Positions 36,438-45,400 of a stretch of DNA of 64,000 bases are shown piece by piece. Origin of the DNA: Palsa-504 sp963839095 (GTDB lineage Bacteria > Actinomycetota > Actinomycetes > Streptosporangiales > Streptosporangiaceae); assembly GCA_963839095.1 (NCBI GenBank), contig CAWIUF010000005.1:124001-188000 (forward strand), written 5' to 3'. Position numbers and translations under genes: made by a program. Numbering within the stretch: position 1 is the first letter of the stretch; each line of letters opens with the position of its first letter. Under the pieces are notes generated by a model that saw nothing but the letters and a program-made list of their open reading frames with translations, did not search any database and was not told the DNA's origin.

Positions 36438-36995
36438 TTGGACGAACGTGACATGGGCGCCGACCTCAAGCAGGTGCTCATCACGGAGGAACAGCTCAAG
36501 GCCCGCATCGGCGAGCTCGCGGCCCAGATCGACGCGGACTACGCCGGCCGCGAACTGCTGCTCATCGGCGTGCTCAAGGGCGCGGTCATGGTGATGGCCG
36601 ACCTCGCCCGGGCCATGCACCTCACCGTCGAGATGGACTGGATGGCGATCTCGTCCTACGGGTCTGGCACCAAGTCCTCGGGCGTGGTCCGGATCCTCAA
36701 GGACCTCGATACCGACATCACCGGCAAGCACGTGCTCATCGTCGAGGACATCGTCGACTCCGGGCTCACCCTGTCCTGGCTGGCGGGCAACCTGCGCTCA
36801 CGCCGGCCCGCGTCGCTCAACGTCTGCGCGATGCTGCGCAAGCCGGGATCGGCCCAGATGCACGTGGACGTGGCCTACACCGGGTTCGACATCGGCGACG
36901 AGTTCGTCGTCGGGTACGGCCTTGACTATGCTCAGCGATATCGCAACCTGCCTTTCATCGGGACGCTCGCCCCCGCGGTGTACGGGGGCAGCTAG
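36438..36995 (+). CDS. hpt: Hypoxanthine phosphoribosyltransferase
   Basis: Salvages hypoxanthine and guanine with PRPP. TTG 36438 follows AGGTGAGGGG at seven bases. ATG 36453 (MGADLKQVLITEEQLKARIG) is the alternative start. Family motifs are LLIGVLKGAVMVMADLAR, the PRPP loop VLIVEDIVDSGLTL, and VGYGLDYAQRYRNLPFIGTL near the end. Length is about 185 residues. It sits between tilS and ftsH in the conserved actinobacterial order. Confidence 0.94.
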   Translation: MDERDMGADLKQVLITEEQLKARIGELAAQIDADYAGRELLLIGVLKGAVMVMADLARAMHLTVEMDWMAISSYGSGTKSSGVVRILKDLDTDITGKHVLIVEDIVDSGLTLSWLAGNLRSRRPASLNVCAMLRKPGSAQMHVDVAYTGFDIGDEFVVGYGLDYAQRYRNLPFIGTLAPAVYGGS

Positions 36996-37155
36996 GCAGG
37001 GGAACACAATCTGCCGAGGGAAGCGTTGACTTTCCAGGCGTTGCACCCAGCGGTGTAGCGTCAGGGCATTACAGGATGGCCATCCCGCCGGAGGTCGACG
37101 GGAGTGTGAGGCTGGTCAGGAGGGAACGGCCCCGGGCCGACGGGGCCGCTCGTCA

Positions 37156-39196
37156 ATGGAGCTAAGGCGCTTTTTCCGAGCCCCGCTGCTGCTCATCGCG
37201 GTAGCGGTGCTGTTGCTGCTTTTCGTGCTCGACTACGCGAATTCAGGGAGCTCGTACAAGCAGGTTGATACCTCCGAGATCGTCTCGGCTATCGACTCCG
37301 GGCAGGTCAAGAGCGCCCTGATCGTCGACAAGAACCAGACGATCCAGATCACCACCACGAGCGGCAAGCAGCTCGAGTCCTCGTGGGTGGCCGGCCAGGG
37401 CCTGCAACTGCAGGAGAAGCTGCAGCAGCAGGTGGCCAAGGGCAACCTCAAGGACGGCTACAACGTCAACATCCCCAAGAGCAACGCGCTCCTGGACCTG
37501 ATCCCGACCGCCCTGATCTACCTGGTGATCTTCCTCCTGTTCTTCTTCATGCTGTCGCAGATGCAAGGCGGCGGCTCGCGGGTGATGAACTTCGGCAAAT
37601 CCAAGCGCCAAGCTGCTCACCAAGGACACCCCCAAGACCACCTTCGCCGACGTGGCCGGCGTGGACGAGGCGATCGAGGAACTCCAGGAGATCAAGGAGT
37701 TCTTGCAGGCCCCGGCCAAGTTCCAGGCCATCGGGGCCAAGATCCCCAAGGGCGTGCTGCTGTACGGCCCGCCCGGTACCGGCAAGACCCTGCTCGCCCG
37801 GGCGGTGGCCGGCGAGGCGGGCGTGCCGTTCTACTCGATCTCCGGCTCGGACTTCGTCGAGATGTTCGTGGGCGTCGGCGCCTCCCGCGTCCGCGACCTG
37901 TTCGAGCAGGCCAAGGCCAACGCCCCGGCCATCGTGTTCGTGGACGAGATCGACGCCGTGGGCCGGCACCGCGGCGCGGGCCTCGGCGGCGGCCACGACG
38001 AGCGCGAGCAGACGCTGAACCAGATGCTGGTCGAGCTGGACGGGTTCGACACCAAGGGCGGCGTGATCGTGATCGCGGCCACCAACCGGCCCGACATCCT
38101 CGACCCGGCGCTGCTGCGCCCGGGCCGGTTCGACCGCCAGATCGTGGTGTCCCAGCCCGACCTGGCCGGCCGCAAGGCCATCCTGAAGGTGCACGCCCGC
38201 GGCAAGCCCATCGCGCCCGACACCGACCTCGACATCATCGCCCGGCGCACCCCCGGCTTCACCGGCGCCGACCTGGCCAACGTGATCAACGAGGGCGCGC
38301 TGCTGACCGCGCGGGCCAACGGCAAGCAGATCACCATGGCATCGCTCGAGGAGGCCATCGACCGGGTCATGGCCGGCCCGCAGCGCAAGAGCGTGCTGCT
38401 GTCGGAGCGGGAGCGGAAGGTCATCGCCTACCACGAGGGCGGTCACGCCCTGGTCGGCCACGCGATGCCGCACGCCGACCCGGTGCACAAGGTGACGATC
38501 ATCCCGCGCGGCCGGGCGCTCGGCTACACCAGCGCGCTGCCGACCGAGGACAAGTTCCTCGTCTCCCGGGCCGAGATGCTGGACCAGCTGGCCATGCTGC
38601 TGGGCGGGCGCACCGCCGAGGAGATGATCTTCCACGAGCCGACCACCGGCGCGGCCAACGACATCGACAAGGCCACCCAGATCGCCCGCGGCATGATCAC
38701 CGAGTACGGCATGAGCGAGCGGCTCGGCGCCCGTAAGTTCGGCAACGGCGACGGCGAGCCGTTCCTGGGCCGGGACATGTCGCACAGCCGGGACTACTCC
38801 GAGGAGATCGCCTCCACCATCGACGAGGAGATCCGGCGGCTGATCGAGTCGGCCCACGACGAGGCCTGGGAGGTCCTGGTCGAGTACCGGGACGTGCTCG
38901 ACGCGCTGGTGCTCCGCCTGCTCGAGAAGGAGACCGTGTCCCGGCCCGAGGTCCTGGAGCTCTTCGCGACGGTGCAGAAGCGCCCGATGCGCGGCTCGTA
39001 CACCGGCTACGGCAAGCGGCTCCCCTCGGACCGCCCGCCGATCCTGTCGCCGAAGGAGCTGGCCCTGGCGGCCGCCGAAGGCAACGGCAACGGCAGCACG
39101 GGTGGCAACGGCACCGCGGCGCTGCCGTCCAACGGCCAGTCCTTCGGGTTCACCGCGGGCGAGCCGCAGGACGACGTGCCGAGCAGCGAAGAATGA
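37156..39196 (+). CDS. ftsH: ATP-dependent zinc metalloprotease FtsH (frameshifted)
   Basis: A membrane-anchored AAA+ protease. Two transmembrane helices (PLLLIAVAVLLLLFVLDYA and ALIYLVIFLLFFFMLSQM) flank a ~90-residue external domain. The frame then shifts at about 37610 (after MNFGKSK) and continues TTFADVAGVDEAIEELQEIK. The AAA module has GPPGTGKT, IVFVDEIDAVGRHR and NRPDILDPALLRPGRFDRQ. The protease site is HEGGH. The C-terminal tail is Gly/Asn-rich. The 2041-base span contains one extra base. Its stop overlaps folE as ATGA. The break is probably a sequence error, since the rest is fully conserved. Confidence 0.93.
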
Positions 39197-39801
39197 CGCC
39201 GGACGCCGGGGCCGCCGGAGGTAACGGCGGCGAGTTCGACCTGCCGCGCATCGAGCGCGCGGTCAGGGAGATCCTTCTCGCCATCGGCGAGGACCCGGAG
39301 CGCGAGGGCCTGCGCGACACCCCGTCCCGGGTCGCGCGGGCCTACGCGGAGCAGTTCGCCGGGCTGCGGCAGCGCCCGCAGGACGTGCTCAGCACCGTCT
39401 TCGACGCGGACCACGACGAGATCATCATCGTCCGCGACATCGAGCTGCACAGCACCTGCGAGCATCACCTGGTGCCGTTCACCGGCGTCGCCCACATCGG
39501 TTACATCCCGAACCAGAAGGGCCAGATCACCGGCCTGTCCAAGCTGGCCCGGCTGGTGGACGTGTACGCGCGCCGGCCGCAGGTGCAGGAGCGGATGACC
39601 AGCCAGATCGCCGACGCCCTGGTGGAGTCGCTGGAGCCGCGCGGCGTGATCGTGGTGATCGAGGCCGAGCACCTGTGCATGACGATGCGCGGGGTGCGCA
39701 AGCCCGGCGCCCGGACGGTGACCTCGGCGGTGCGCGGCGCCTTCCGCGACAGCAACGTCACCCGGGCCGAGGCGATGAGCCTCATCTACGGCCGCCACTG
39801 A
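39193..39801 (+). CDS. folE: GTP cyclohydrolase I
   Basis: 202 residues. Catalyses the first step of folate synthesis, GTP to dihydroneopterin triphosphate. Conserved elements are REGLRDTPSRVARAYAEQFA, the zinc-binding CEHHLVPFTGVAHIGYIP, GLSKLARLVDVYARRPQVQE, and EHLCMTMRGVRKPGARTVTS with the second zinc cysteine. The ATG overlaps the ftsH stop. A small perfect hairpin (CTGTCC-GTTT-GGACAG, 39847-39862) follows 46 bases after the stop and may partly terminate transcription before the next gene. Confidence 0.96.
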   Translation: MTPDAGAAGGNGGEFDLPRIERAVREILLAIGEDPEREGLRDTPSRVARAYAEQFAGLRQRPQDVLSTVFDADHDEIIIVRDIELHSTCEHHLVPFTGVAHIGYIPNQKGQITGLSKLARLVDVYARRPQVQERMTSQIADALVESLEPRGVIVVIEAEHLCMTMRGVRKPGARTVTSAVRGAFRDSNVTRAEAMSLIYGRH

Positions 39802-39914
39802 CGCGCCCAGCCGAAATCGCTGTATTTCCCATGGTGGTCGCGGACTCTGTCCGTTTGGACAGGACCGATGCCAACGCGTGGAGGTACCGTGAGAGCAGGA
39901 CGCGAGGCGGCGCG

Positions 39915-41858
39915 ATGACTACGCTGATCCATCGTGCTCTTGGGCCTGATAAGAAAGCTGCCGAGATGAGTGACAGCGACGAAGCTGGCCACGCGAACCG
40001 GGGAACCAGGCCAGCGGTCAAGACCGATGGCGCCCAGCCTGCCCCCAAGCCGGAGGCGGCCGGGAAATCACCGGACCCGGACGGTAACCGGGGCCAGCGT
40101 GCCTGGGTGCCCAATACCGCCGCGCTGCTGACGACCCTGATCGGCCTGTCCGACATCCTCAACATCCTGCGGCCCGACCTGGTGAACCGGTTCCACCGGT
40201 TCAACACGATGATCCCCGGGTCGCTGGACACCGTCACCCGCAGCGCCGACGTGCTCATCGGGCTGATGCTGCTGATGCTCGCGCACGGCCTGCGCCGCCG
40301 CAAGCGCCGCGCCTGGCAGGCGGTGGCCGCGCTGCTGGCCTTCGACGTCGCCATCCACTTCATCCACACCGAGCGGATCCCCACCGCCGTCACCGCGATC
40401 GTGGTGCTGGTCGCGCTGCTGTACTTCCGGGACGAGTTCTACGCCGAGGGCGACCCGCGGACCCGGTGGCGGGCGCTGTGGGCGTTCGGCGGCCTGATCG
40501 TGGCGGACGTGGTCATCGGCCTGACCTACATCCTGCTGGCCCGCGGCCTGGCCGAGGACTACTCGTTCGGCCAGCGCGTGCAGGAGGTCATCTACGGCCT
40601 GGTCGGGGTGTCGGGTCCGGTGCAGTGGGCGCCGGAGACCCGCGGCGACCTGTTCAACATCCTCACCGGCGCGCTCGGGATCTTCACCCTGGTGATGACG
40701 GCGTACCTGTTCCTGCGCCCGGCCGAGCCGCGGGCCCGGCTGAGCGGGGCGGACGCCGACCGGGTGCGGGAACTGCTGGCCAAGCACGGTGACCGGGACT
40801 CGCTCGGCTACTTCGCGCTGCGCGACGACAAGAGCGTGATCTGGTCGCCGACCGGCAAGGCCTGCATCTGCTACCGCGTCGTGTCCGGCGTGATGCTGGC
40901 CAGCGGCGACCCGATCGGCGACCCGGAGGCGTGGCCCGGGGCGATCGGCCCGTTCCTGGACGAGGCGGCCCGGCACGCCTGGAAGCCGGCCGTGATGGGC
41001 TGCAGCGAGCTCGGCGCCGAGGTGTGGTGCCGCGAGGGCGGGCTGACCGCGCTCGAGCTCGGCGACGAGGCCATCGTGAACACGGCCGACTTCAGCCTGT
41101 CCGGCCGGTCGATGCGCAACGTCAGGCAGATGGTCAACCGGGTCGCCAAGACCGGCTACGTGGCCGAGGTCCGCCGGATCCGCGACATCCCGCCGGCCGA
41201 GCTGGCCGGCATCGTCAAGACGGCCGGCTCGTGGCTCGGCGGCCAGACCGAGCGCGGCTTCTCGATGGCCCTGAGCCGGATCGGCGCGCCGGGCGACGAG
41301 GACTGCGTGCTCGCCACCGCGACCGAGGACGGGGCGCTGCGCGCGGTGCTCCAGCTCGTGCCGTGGGGGCCCGACGGGCTGTCCCTGGACCTGATGCGGC
41401 GCGACAAGGCCGCCCAGCCCGGACTCAACGACTTCCTCATCGTGGAGACCATCAAGGCCGCCTCCGGGCTCGGCGTGAAGCGCATCTCGCTGAACTTCGC
41501 CGTGTTCCGGGCCGCGCTCGAGCGCGGCGAGAAGATCGGCGCGGGCCCGGTGCTGCGGGCCTGGCGCTCGGTGCTCATCTTCTTGTCCAAGTGGTTCCAG
41601 ATCGAGTCGCTGTACAAGTTCAACGCCAAGTTCTGCCCGGTCTGGCAGCCCCGCTTCTTCGTCTTCCCGAGCACCAGGCACACGCCCCGGATCGCGCTGG
41701 CCGCGCTCGAGGCGGAGGCGTTCCTGGTCTGGCCGACGTTCGGGCTGCGCCGGGTCGTCCGCAAGGCCAGCCTGGCCGGGATCCGGCGGCGGCAGCGACG
41801 CCGCCAGCCCGACCAGGAGCCGGACCTGGACCCGGACCGGGAGCCGACGCCGCCGTGA
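39915..41858 (+). CDS. DUF2156 phosphatidylglycerol lysyltransferase-like membrane protein
   Basis: 647 residues from ATG 39915 (MTTLIHRALGPDKKAAEMSD). About seven hydrophobic helices at roughly 75-320 precede a C-terminal DUF2156/GNAT-like domain. That domain contains GYFALRDDKSVIWSPTGKAC, YRVVSGVMLASGDPIGDPEA, then KTAGSWLGGQTERGFSMAL and NDFLIVETIKAASGLGVKRI. This is the MprF/LysX-type aminoacyl-tRNA:phosphatidylglycerol transferase architecture without a fused lysyl-tRNA synthetase. The expected role is membrane lipid aminoacylation and cationic peptide resistance. Substrate identity is inference. It separates folE from folP and overlaps folP as GTGA. Confidence 0.85.
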   Translation: MTTLIHRALGPDKKAAEMSDSDEAGHANRGTRPAVKTDGAQPAPKPEAAGKSPDPDGNRGQRAWVPNTAALLTTLIGLSDILNILRPDLVNRFHRFNTMIPGSLDTVTRSADVLIGLMLLMLAHGLRRRKRRAWQAVAALLAFDVAIHFIHTERIPTAVTAIVVLVALLYFRDEFYAEGDPRTRWRALWAFGGLIVADVVIGLTYILLARGLAEDYSFGQRVQEVIYGLVGVSGPVQWAPETRGDLFNILTGALGIFTLVMTAYLFLRPAEPRARLSGADADRVRELLAKHGDRDSLGYFALRDDKSVIWSPTGKACICYRVVSGVMLASGDPIGDPEAWPGAIGPFLDEAARHAWKPAVMGCSELGAEVWCREGGLTALELGDEAIVNTADFSLSGRSMRNVRQMVNRVAKTGYVAEVRRIRDIPPAELAGIVKTAGSWLGGQTERGFSMALSRIGAPGDEDCVLATATEDGALRAVLQLVPWGPDGLSLDLMRRDKAAQPGLNDFLIVETIKAASGLGVKRISLNFAVFRAALERGEKIGAGPVLRAWRSVLIFLSKWFQIESLYKFNAKFCPVWQPRFFVFPSTRHTPRIALAALEAEAFLVWPTFGLRRVVRKASLAGIRRRQRRRQPDQEPDLDPDREPTPP

Positions 41859-42742
41859 CGCCCGCCCGGCTGCCTGGCTTGCCCCGTGCTAGCCAACCGA
41901 GTGCGGACCGCTGCCTGGTCATGGGCGTGGTCAACGTCACCCCGGACTCGTTCTCCGACGGCGGCCAGTGGTACGGGACCGACGCCGCCATCGCGCACGG
42001 CCTCGAGCTGGCGGCGCAGGGCGCCGACATCGTGGACGTGGGCGGCGAGTCGACCCGGCCGGGCGCCCAGCGCATCGACGAGGACGAGGAGCTGCGGCGG
42101 GTCGGGCCGGTGGTCACCGAGCTGGTCCGGGCCGGGCTGCCGGTCTCCATCGACACCATGCGGGCCCGGGTCGCGGAGTTCGCCCTCGACGCCGGCGCCC
42201 AGCTGGTCAACGACGTGAGCGGGGGACTGGCCGATCCGGACATGCCCCGCCTGGTCGCCGCGGCCGGGGTCAGCTACGTGGTGGTGCACTGGCGCGGTCA
42301 CAGCCGCGACATGTACTCGCGCGCGGTCTACGCCGACGTGGTGACCGAAGTCCGCGACGAGCTGGCCCGCCGGGTCGACGCGGTGGTGGGCGCCGGGGTG
42401 GACCCCGGCTGCGTGGTGCTCGACCCCGGCCTGGGGTTCGGCAAGCGGCCCGAGCACAACTGGCCCCTGCTCAGCCACCTGGACGAGCTGAGCACGCTGG
42501 CCGGTACCCGCTATCCGGTCCTGGTCGGGGCGTCCCGTAAGGGCTTCCTGGGCAAGCTCCTGGCCGCCTCCGATGGCACGCCCGCGCCGTTCGCCGAACG
42601 CGACGAGGCCACCGTCGCCGTCACCGCGCTGGCCGCCGCGGCCGGCGCCTGGTGCGTGCGCGTCCACCAGGTTCCGCCCAACGCGGACGCCGTCCGGGTC
42701 GCCGCCGCCTGGCAGCAGGCCGTCGCCCCCGTGGGTCTATGA
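41855..42742 (+). CDS. folP: Dihydropteroate synthase
   Basis: 295 residues from GTG 41855, overlapping the preceding stop. A TIM-barrel enzyme joining pABA with dihydropterin pyrophosphate, and the sulfonamide target. Signatures are MGVVNVTPDSFSDGG near residue 23, DIVDVGGESTRPGAQ, QLVNDVSGGLADPDMPRLVA, VVLDPGLGFGKRPEHNWPLL and VLVGASRKGFLGKLL. Its stop overlaps the folK ATG as ATGA. In many actinobacteria folB lies between folP and folK. Here it is absent. Confidence 0.95.
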   Translation: MTPARLPGLPRASQPSADRCLVMGVVNVTPDSFSDGGQWYGTDAAIAHGLELAAQGADIVDVGGESTRPGAQRIDEDEELRRVGPVVTELVRAGLPVSIDTMRARVAEFALDAGAQLVNDVSGGLADPDMPRLVAAAGVSYVVVHWRGHSRDMYSRAVYADVVTEVRDELARRVDAVVGAGVDPGCVVLDPGLGFGKRPEHNWPLLSHLDELSTLAGTRYPVLVGASRKGFLGKLLAASDGTPAPFAERDEATVAVTALAAAAGAWCVRVHQVPPNADAVRVAAAWQQAVAPVGL

Positions 42743-43306
42743 CCGGGCCCCGCCAGCCCCGGCCCGGCCAGCACCGCGCGGTGCTCTCCGTCGGCAGCAA
42801 CCTCGGCGACCGGCTGGGTACCCTGCAAGGGTGCGTGCAAGCCATCGGCGGCCTCGCGGATACTGACGTGCTGGCCATCTCACCCGTCTACGAGACCGCC
42901 CCGGTCGGCGGCCCGGCCCAGCCGGACTACCTGAACGCGGTGCTGATCGTGGCGACCGCCCTGGGCCCGCGCCCCCTGCTGGCCGCGACCCAGCGCATCG
43001 AGGCAGACTTCGGCCGGGTCCGGCCCGCGGACGCCGTCCGGTTCGGCCCGCGTACCCTCGACATCGACATCATCAGCTACGACGAAGAAATCAGCGACGA
43101 CCCGGTGCTCACCTTGCCCCATCCGCGCGCGCACGAGCGGGCGTTCGTCCTCGCGCCCTGGCACGATCTCGATCCGGCGGCCACCGTGCCCGGCCGCGGC
43201 CCGGTCCCGGCGCTGCTCGCCGCGCTGCCTGCCGTCGGCCGCTGGCGCGGCGGGCGGCCGCGACGGCGTCCGGTCCCGGCCCGACCTGGTCCTGGACGCG
43301 CCGTGA
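42739..43306 (+). CDS. folK: HPPK (FolK), frameshifted near the C terminus
   Basis: 2-amino-4-hydroxy-6-hydroxymethyl-dihydropteridine pyrophosphokinase. Motifs are AVLSVGSNLGDRLGTLQGC, SPVYETAPVGGPAQPDYLNA, RFGPRTLDIDIISYDEEI and LPHPRAHERAFVLAPWHDLD. The uninterrupted frame would run into the next gene. A one-base shift near 43250-43262 gives the normal ending RDGVRSRPDLVLDAP and a stop at 43306, overlapping the GTG of DUF3180 as GTGA. The apparent FolK-DUF3180 fusion is therefore not real, in my reading. Confidence 0.9.
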
Positions 43307-43812
43307 AGCCGACCCGGGTCTCGACCCTCGTGGTGGTCGCCCTCGTCTGCGCGGGACTGGGCTGGCTGCTGCTCCGGTCCCTGTACGCCAAGCTGCCTCC
43401 GCTGCCCTGGACGGGCGTGCCCGCCCTGCTGATCGCCGCGATGGCCGAGGCGTGGACCGGCCGGGACCTGAAGACCAGGATCGCCGGCCAGGGCATCGGG
43501 CGCAGCCGCCCCGGCCAGGAACCTGACCGCAGGCTCAAGCCGGTGGCGCCGATGTTCGTGTCGCGGATGGTAGCGCTGGCCAAGGCCAGCTCGCTGGCGG
43601 CGGCGATCATCGCGGGCGTCGCAGGGGGCTTCGACGTCTACCTGAGCGGCTCGCTGAGCGCCAGCGTGCCGCGCGAGGACGCGCTGACCGCAGTGGTGAC
43701 GTTCGCCGCCGCCGTGGTGCTCGTCTGCGCCGCCTTGTACCTCGAGAACTGCTGCCGGGTGCCGGAGGACCAGGACCGGGACGAACGCGAGGCCCCGGCC
43801 TCCTCCCGCTGA
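43303..43812 (+). CDS. DUF3180 membrane protein
   Basis: 169 residues from GTG 43303 (VKPTRVSTLVVVALVCAGLG). Four hydrophobic helices: near the start, around WTGVPALLIAAMAEAWTG, around ASSLAAAIIAGVAGGFDVYL, and AVVTFAAAVVLVCAALYLEN. The family (Rv3605c-like) always follows folK in actinobacteria. Its role is unknown. It ends with a charged, probably cytosolic tail. It is the last gene of the tightly overlapping fol run. Confidence 0.88.
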   Translation: MKPTRVSTLVVVALVCAGLGWLLLRSLYAKLPPLPWTGVPALLIAAMAEAWTGRDLKTRIAGQGIGRSRPGQEPDRRLKPVAPMFVSRMVALAKASSLAAAIIAGVAGGFDVYLSGSLSASVPREDALTAVVTFAAAVVLVCAALYLENCCRVPEDQDRDEREAPASSR

Positions 43813-43957
43813 CCATCGAATCGGGCACCGCGGCGATAACGCCCGGCGGCGTACACCCAGGAGAATTCCCGATAATAGTCACTCTGTGTTGCGGTACCAC
43901 TACGTAGCGTGGTTGAATTCCCGGGTCCTGAGATCATCCTTGAGAAGGAGCTATTAG

Positions 43958-44251
43958 ATGCAGATCAAGACCCGTGTCGCTGGAGTTCTCGCGGTGACCA
44001 CCGCCGCCGTTGCCCTCATCGGCGGCCCCGCGTTCGCCAGCAACGCGCCGCACGTCGGCAACGTGACCGGCATCGCCAACTTCTCCCTGCTGAGCGGCAA
44101 CGACGTCGAGATCCCGGTCAACGTGCCGGTCAACATCTGCGGCGTCGCGGTGTCCCTGCTGGGCTTCACCAACGCCGGGTGCCGGGGTGGCGCCGGTGTC
44201 GTCAGCGACAGCGGCAACACCAGCAACAACTTCGACTTCGGCGGCTTCTAG
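43958..44251 (+). CDS. Chaplin-like small secreted protein
   Basis: 97 residues starting at ATG 43958 with AAGGAG upstream. A Sec signal peptide (RVAGVLAVTTAAVALIGGPA, then FASN) is followed by a single domain with VEIPVNVPVNICGVAVSLLG and then FTNAGCRGG. The two cysteines about 15 residues apart and the alternating hydrophobic strands match the chaplin (DUF320) pattern of Streptomyces surface proteins. It ends in an Asn/Gly/Phe-rich tail. It lies between DUF3180 and the DUF2520 gene, where mycobacteria carry an unrelated membrane gene. A hydrophobic surface-coat role is inferred. Confidence 0.75.
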   Translation: MQIKTRVAGVLAVTTAAVALIGGPAFASNAPHVGNVTGIANFSLLSGNDVEIPVNVPVNICGVAVSLLGFTNAGCRGGAGVVSDSGNTSNNFDFGGF

Positions 44252-44335
44252 CGGCCGTCGCCACGCCAGCAGGCCGGGGCGCCGGGTACCCAGCGGGTAC
44301 CCGGCGCCCCGGTCGTGGTTATCCTGGGCACCGCG

Positions 44336-45315
44336 ATGAACGCTGAAAGCAACCCTGACCCGGCCGACGGGCACCCGGCCCGGCTCGCGGTCGGCATCGT
44401 CGGTGCCGGGCGGGCGGGTACCGCGCTCGGCGCGGCGCTGGCCCGGGCTGGCCACGAGGTGGTGGCGGCCTCCGCGGTGTCCGACGTCTCGGTGCGCCGG
44501 GCCCGCGCGAACTTCCCCGGCGCGGTCATCGCCGAGCCCAGCGAGGTCATCCGCCGGGCCGGCCTGGCCCTGCTGACCGTGCCCGACGACGCCCTGCCGG
44601 GCCTGGTGGCCGGGCTGGCGGCCACCGGCGCGCCGCTGGAGGGCCGGCTGCTGGCCCACGCCAGCGGCCGCTACGGGGTGAGCGTGCTCGAGCCCGCCGT
44701 GCGCCGGGGGCGCTCCCGCTGGCGCTGCACCCCGTGATGACGTTCACCGGCCGCGACGACGACGTGGAGCGGCTGCGGGGGACCTGCTTCGGGGTGACCT
44801 CGCCGGAGGTGCTGCGGCCCGCGGCCGAGGCGCTGGTGATCGAGATGGGCGGCGAGCCGGTCTTCATCGCCGAGCAGGACCGGGACCTGTACCACGCGGC
44901 CATCGCGGGCGCCGCCAACTACCTGGTCACGCTGGTCGCCCAGGCCATGGACCTGCTGCGGTCGATCGGGGTGCCCGAGCCGGCCCGGCTGCTCGCGCCG
45001 TTGCTCTCCGCGTCCCTGGACAACGCGCTGCGGTTCGGTGACGCGGGCCTGACCGGGCCGGTGGCCCGCGGCGACGCGGCCACCGTGGCCGCCCACGTGG
45101 CCGCGCTCGAGACCGCGGCCGCTACCTCGGCGGCGGCCGCGGCGGGCAGCCCGGCCACCGCGGACGGAACCCCGGCCGCGGCCGGCGCCTCGGCCGCCAT
45201 GGTGCGGGCCTACGTGGCCATGGCCCGGCTGACCGCCGACCGGGCGCTGGCCGCCGGAATCCTGCGCCCGGCCGACGCCGAACGCCTGCTCGGCGTCCTC
45301 GGCGGCCGCCCGTGA
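44336..45315 (+). CDS. DUF2520/Rossmann-like oxidoreductase (frameshifted)
   Basis: An NAD(P)-binding 6-phosphogluconate-dehydrogenase-like protein (Rv3603c family). From ATG 44336, the Rossmann motif is VGIVGAGRAGTALGAALARA. The frame breaks in a G5 run at 44707-44711. Restoring one G gives RRGALPLALHPVMTFTG, which joins smoothly to the second frame (YHAAIAGAANYLVTLVAQAM, then ARLLAPLLSASLDNALRFGD). The total of 980 bases is one short of a whole codon number. Some relatives are proposed 2-dehydropantoate-type reductases. The position next to panC supports a link to pantothenate, but this is inference. Confidence 0.85.
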
Positions 45316-45400
45316 GCGACGCCCGGCCCGCTGGCGCACCTCCCGTGAGCGATGCCGCGCGCCCGGCTGGCTCACGCTCCCGTGAGCGCTGCTGCGTCCC
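45309..45400 (+). repeat. Degenerate tandem repeat around the panC start
   Basis: The motif CCCGTGAGCG with variants recurs with its GTG at 45312, 45345 and 45382, spaced 33 and 37 bases. Related Ala/Pro/Gly-coding sequence lies between, and a further CTGAGCGACGG follows near 45400. The first GTG overlaps the stop of the DUF2520 gene. The pattern looks like duplicated copies of the original stop/start junction. Confidence 0.65.

Noticed and set aside
42652..43812. A FolK-DUF3180 fusion protein
   Set aside because: The continuous frame loses FolK character near 43255. A one-base shift restores the normal FolK ending and a GTGA overlap with a proper DUF3180 start, so the fusion is most likely an indel artefact.
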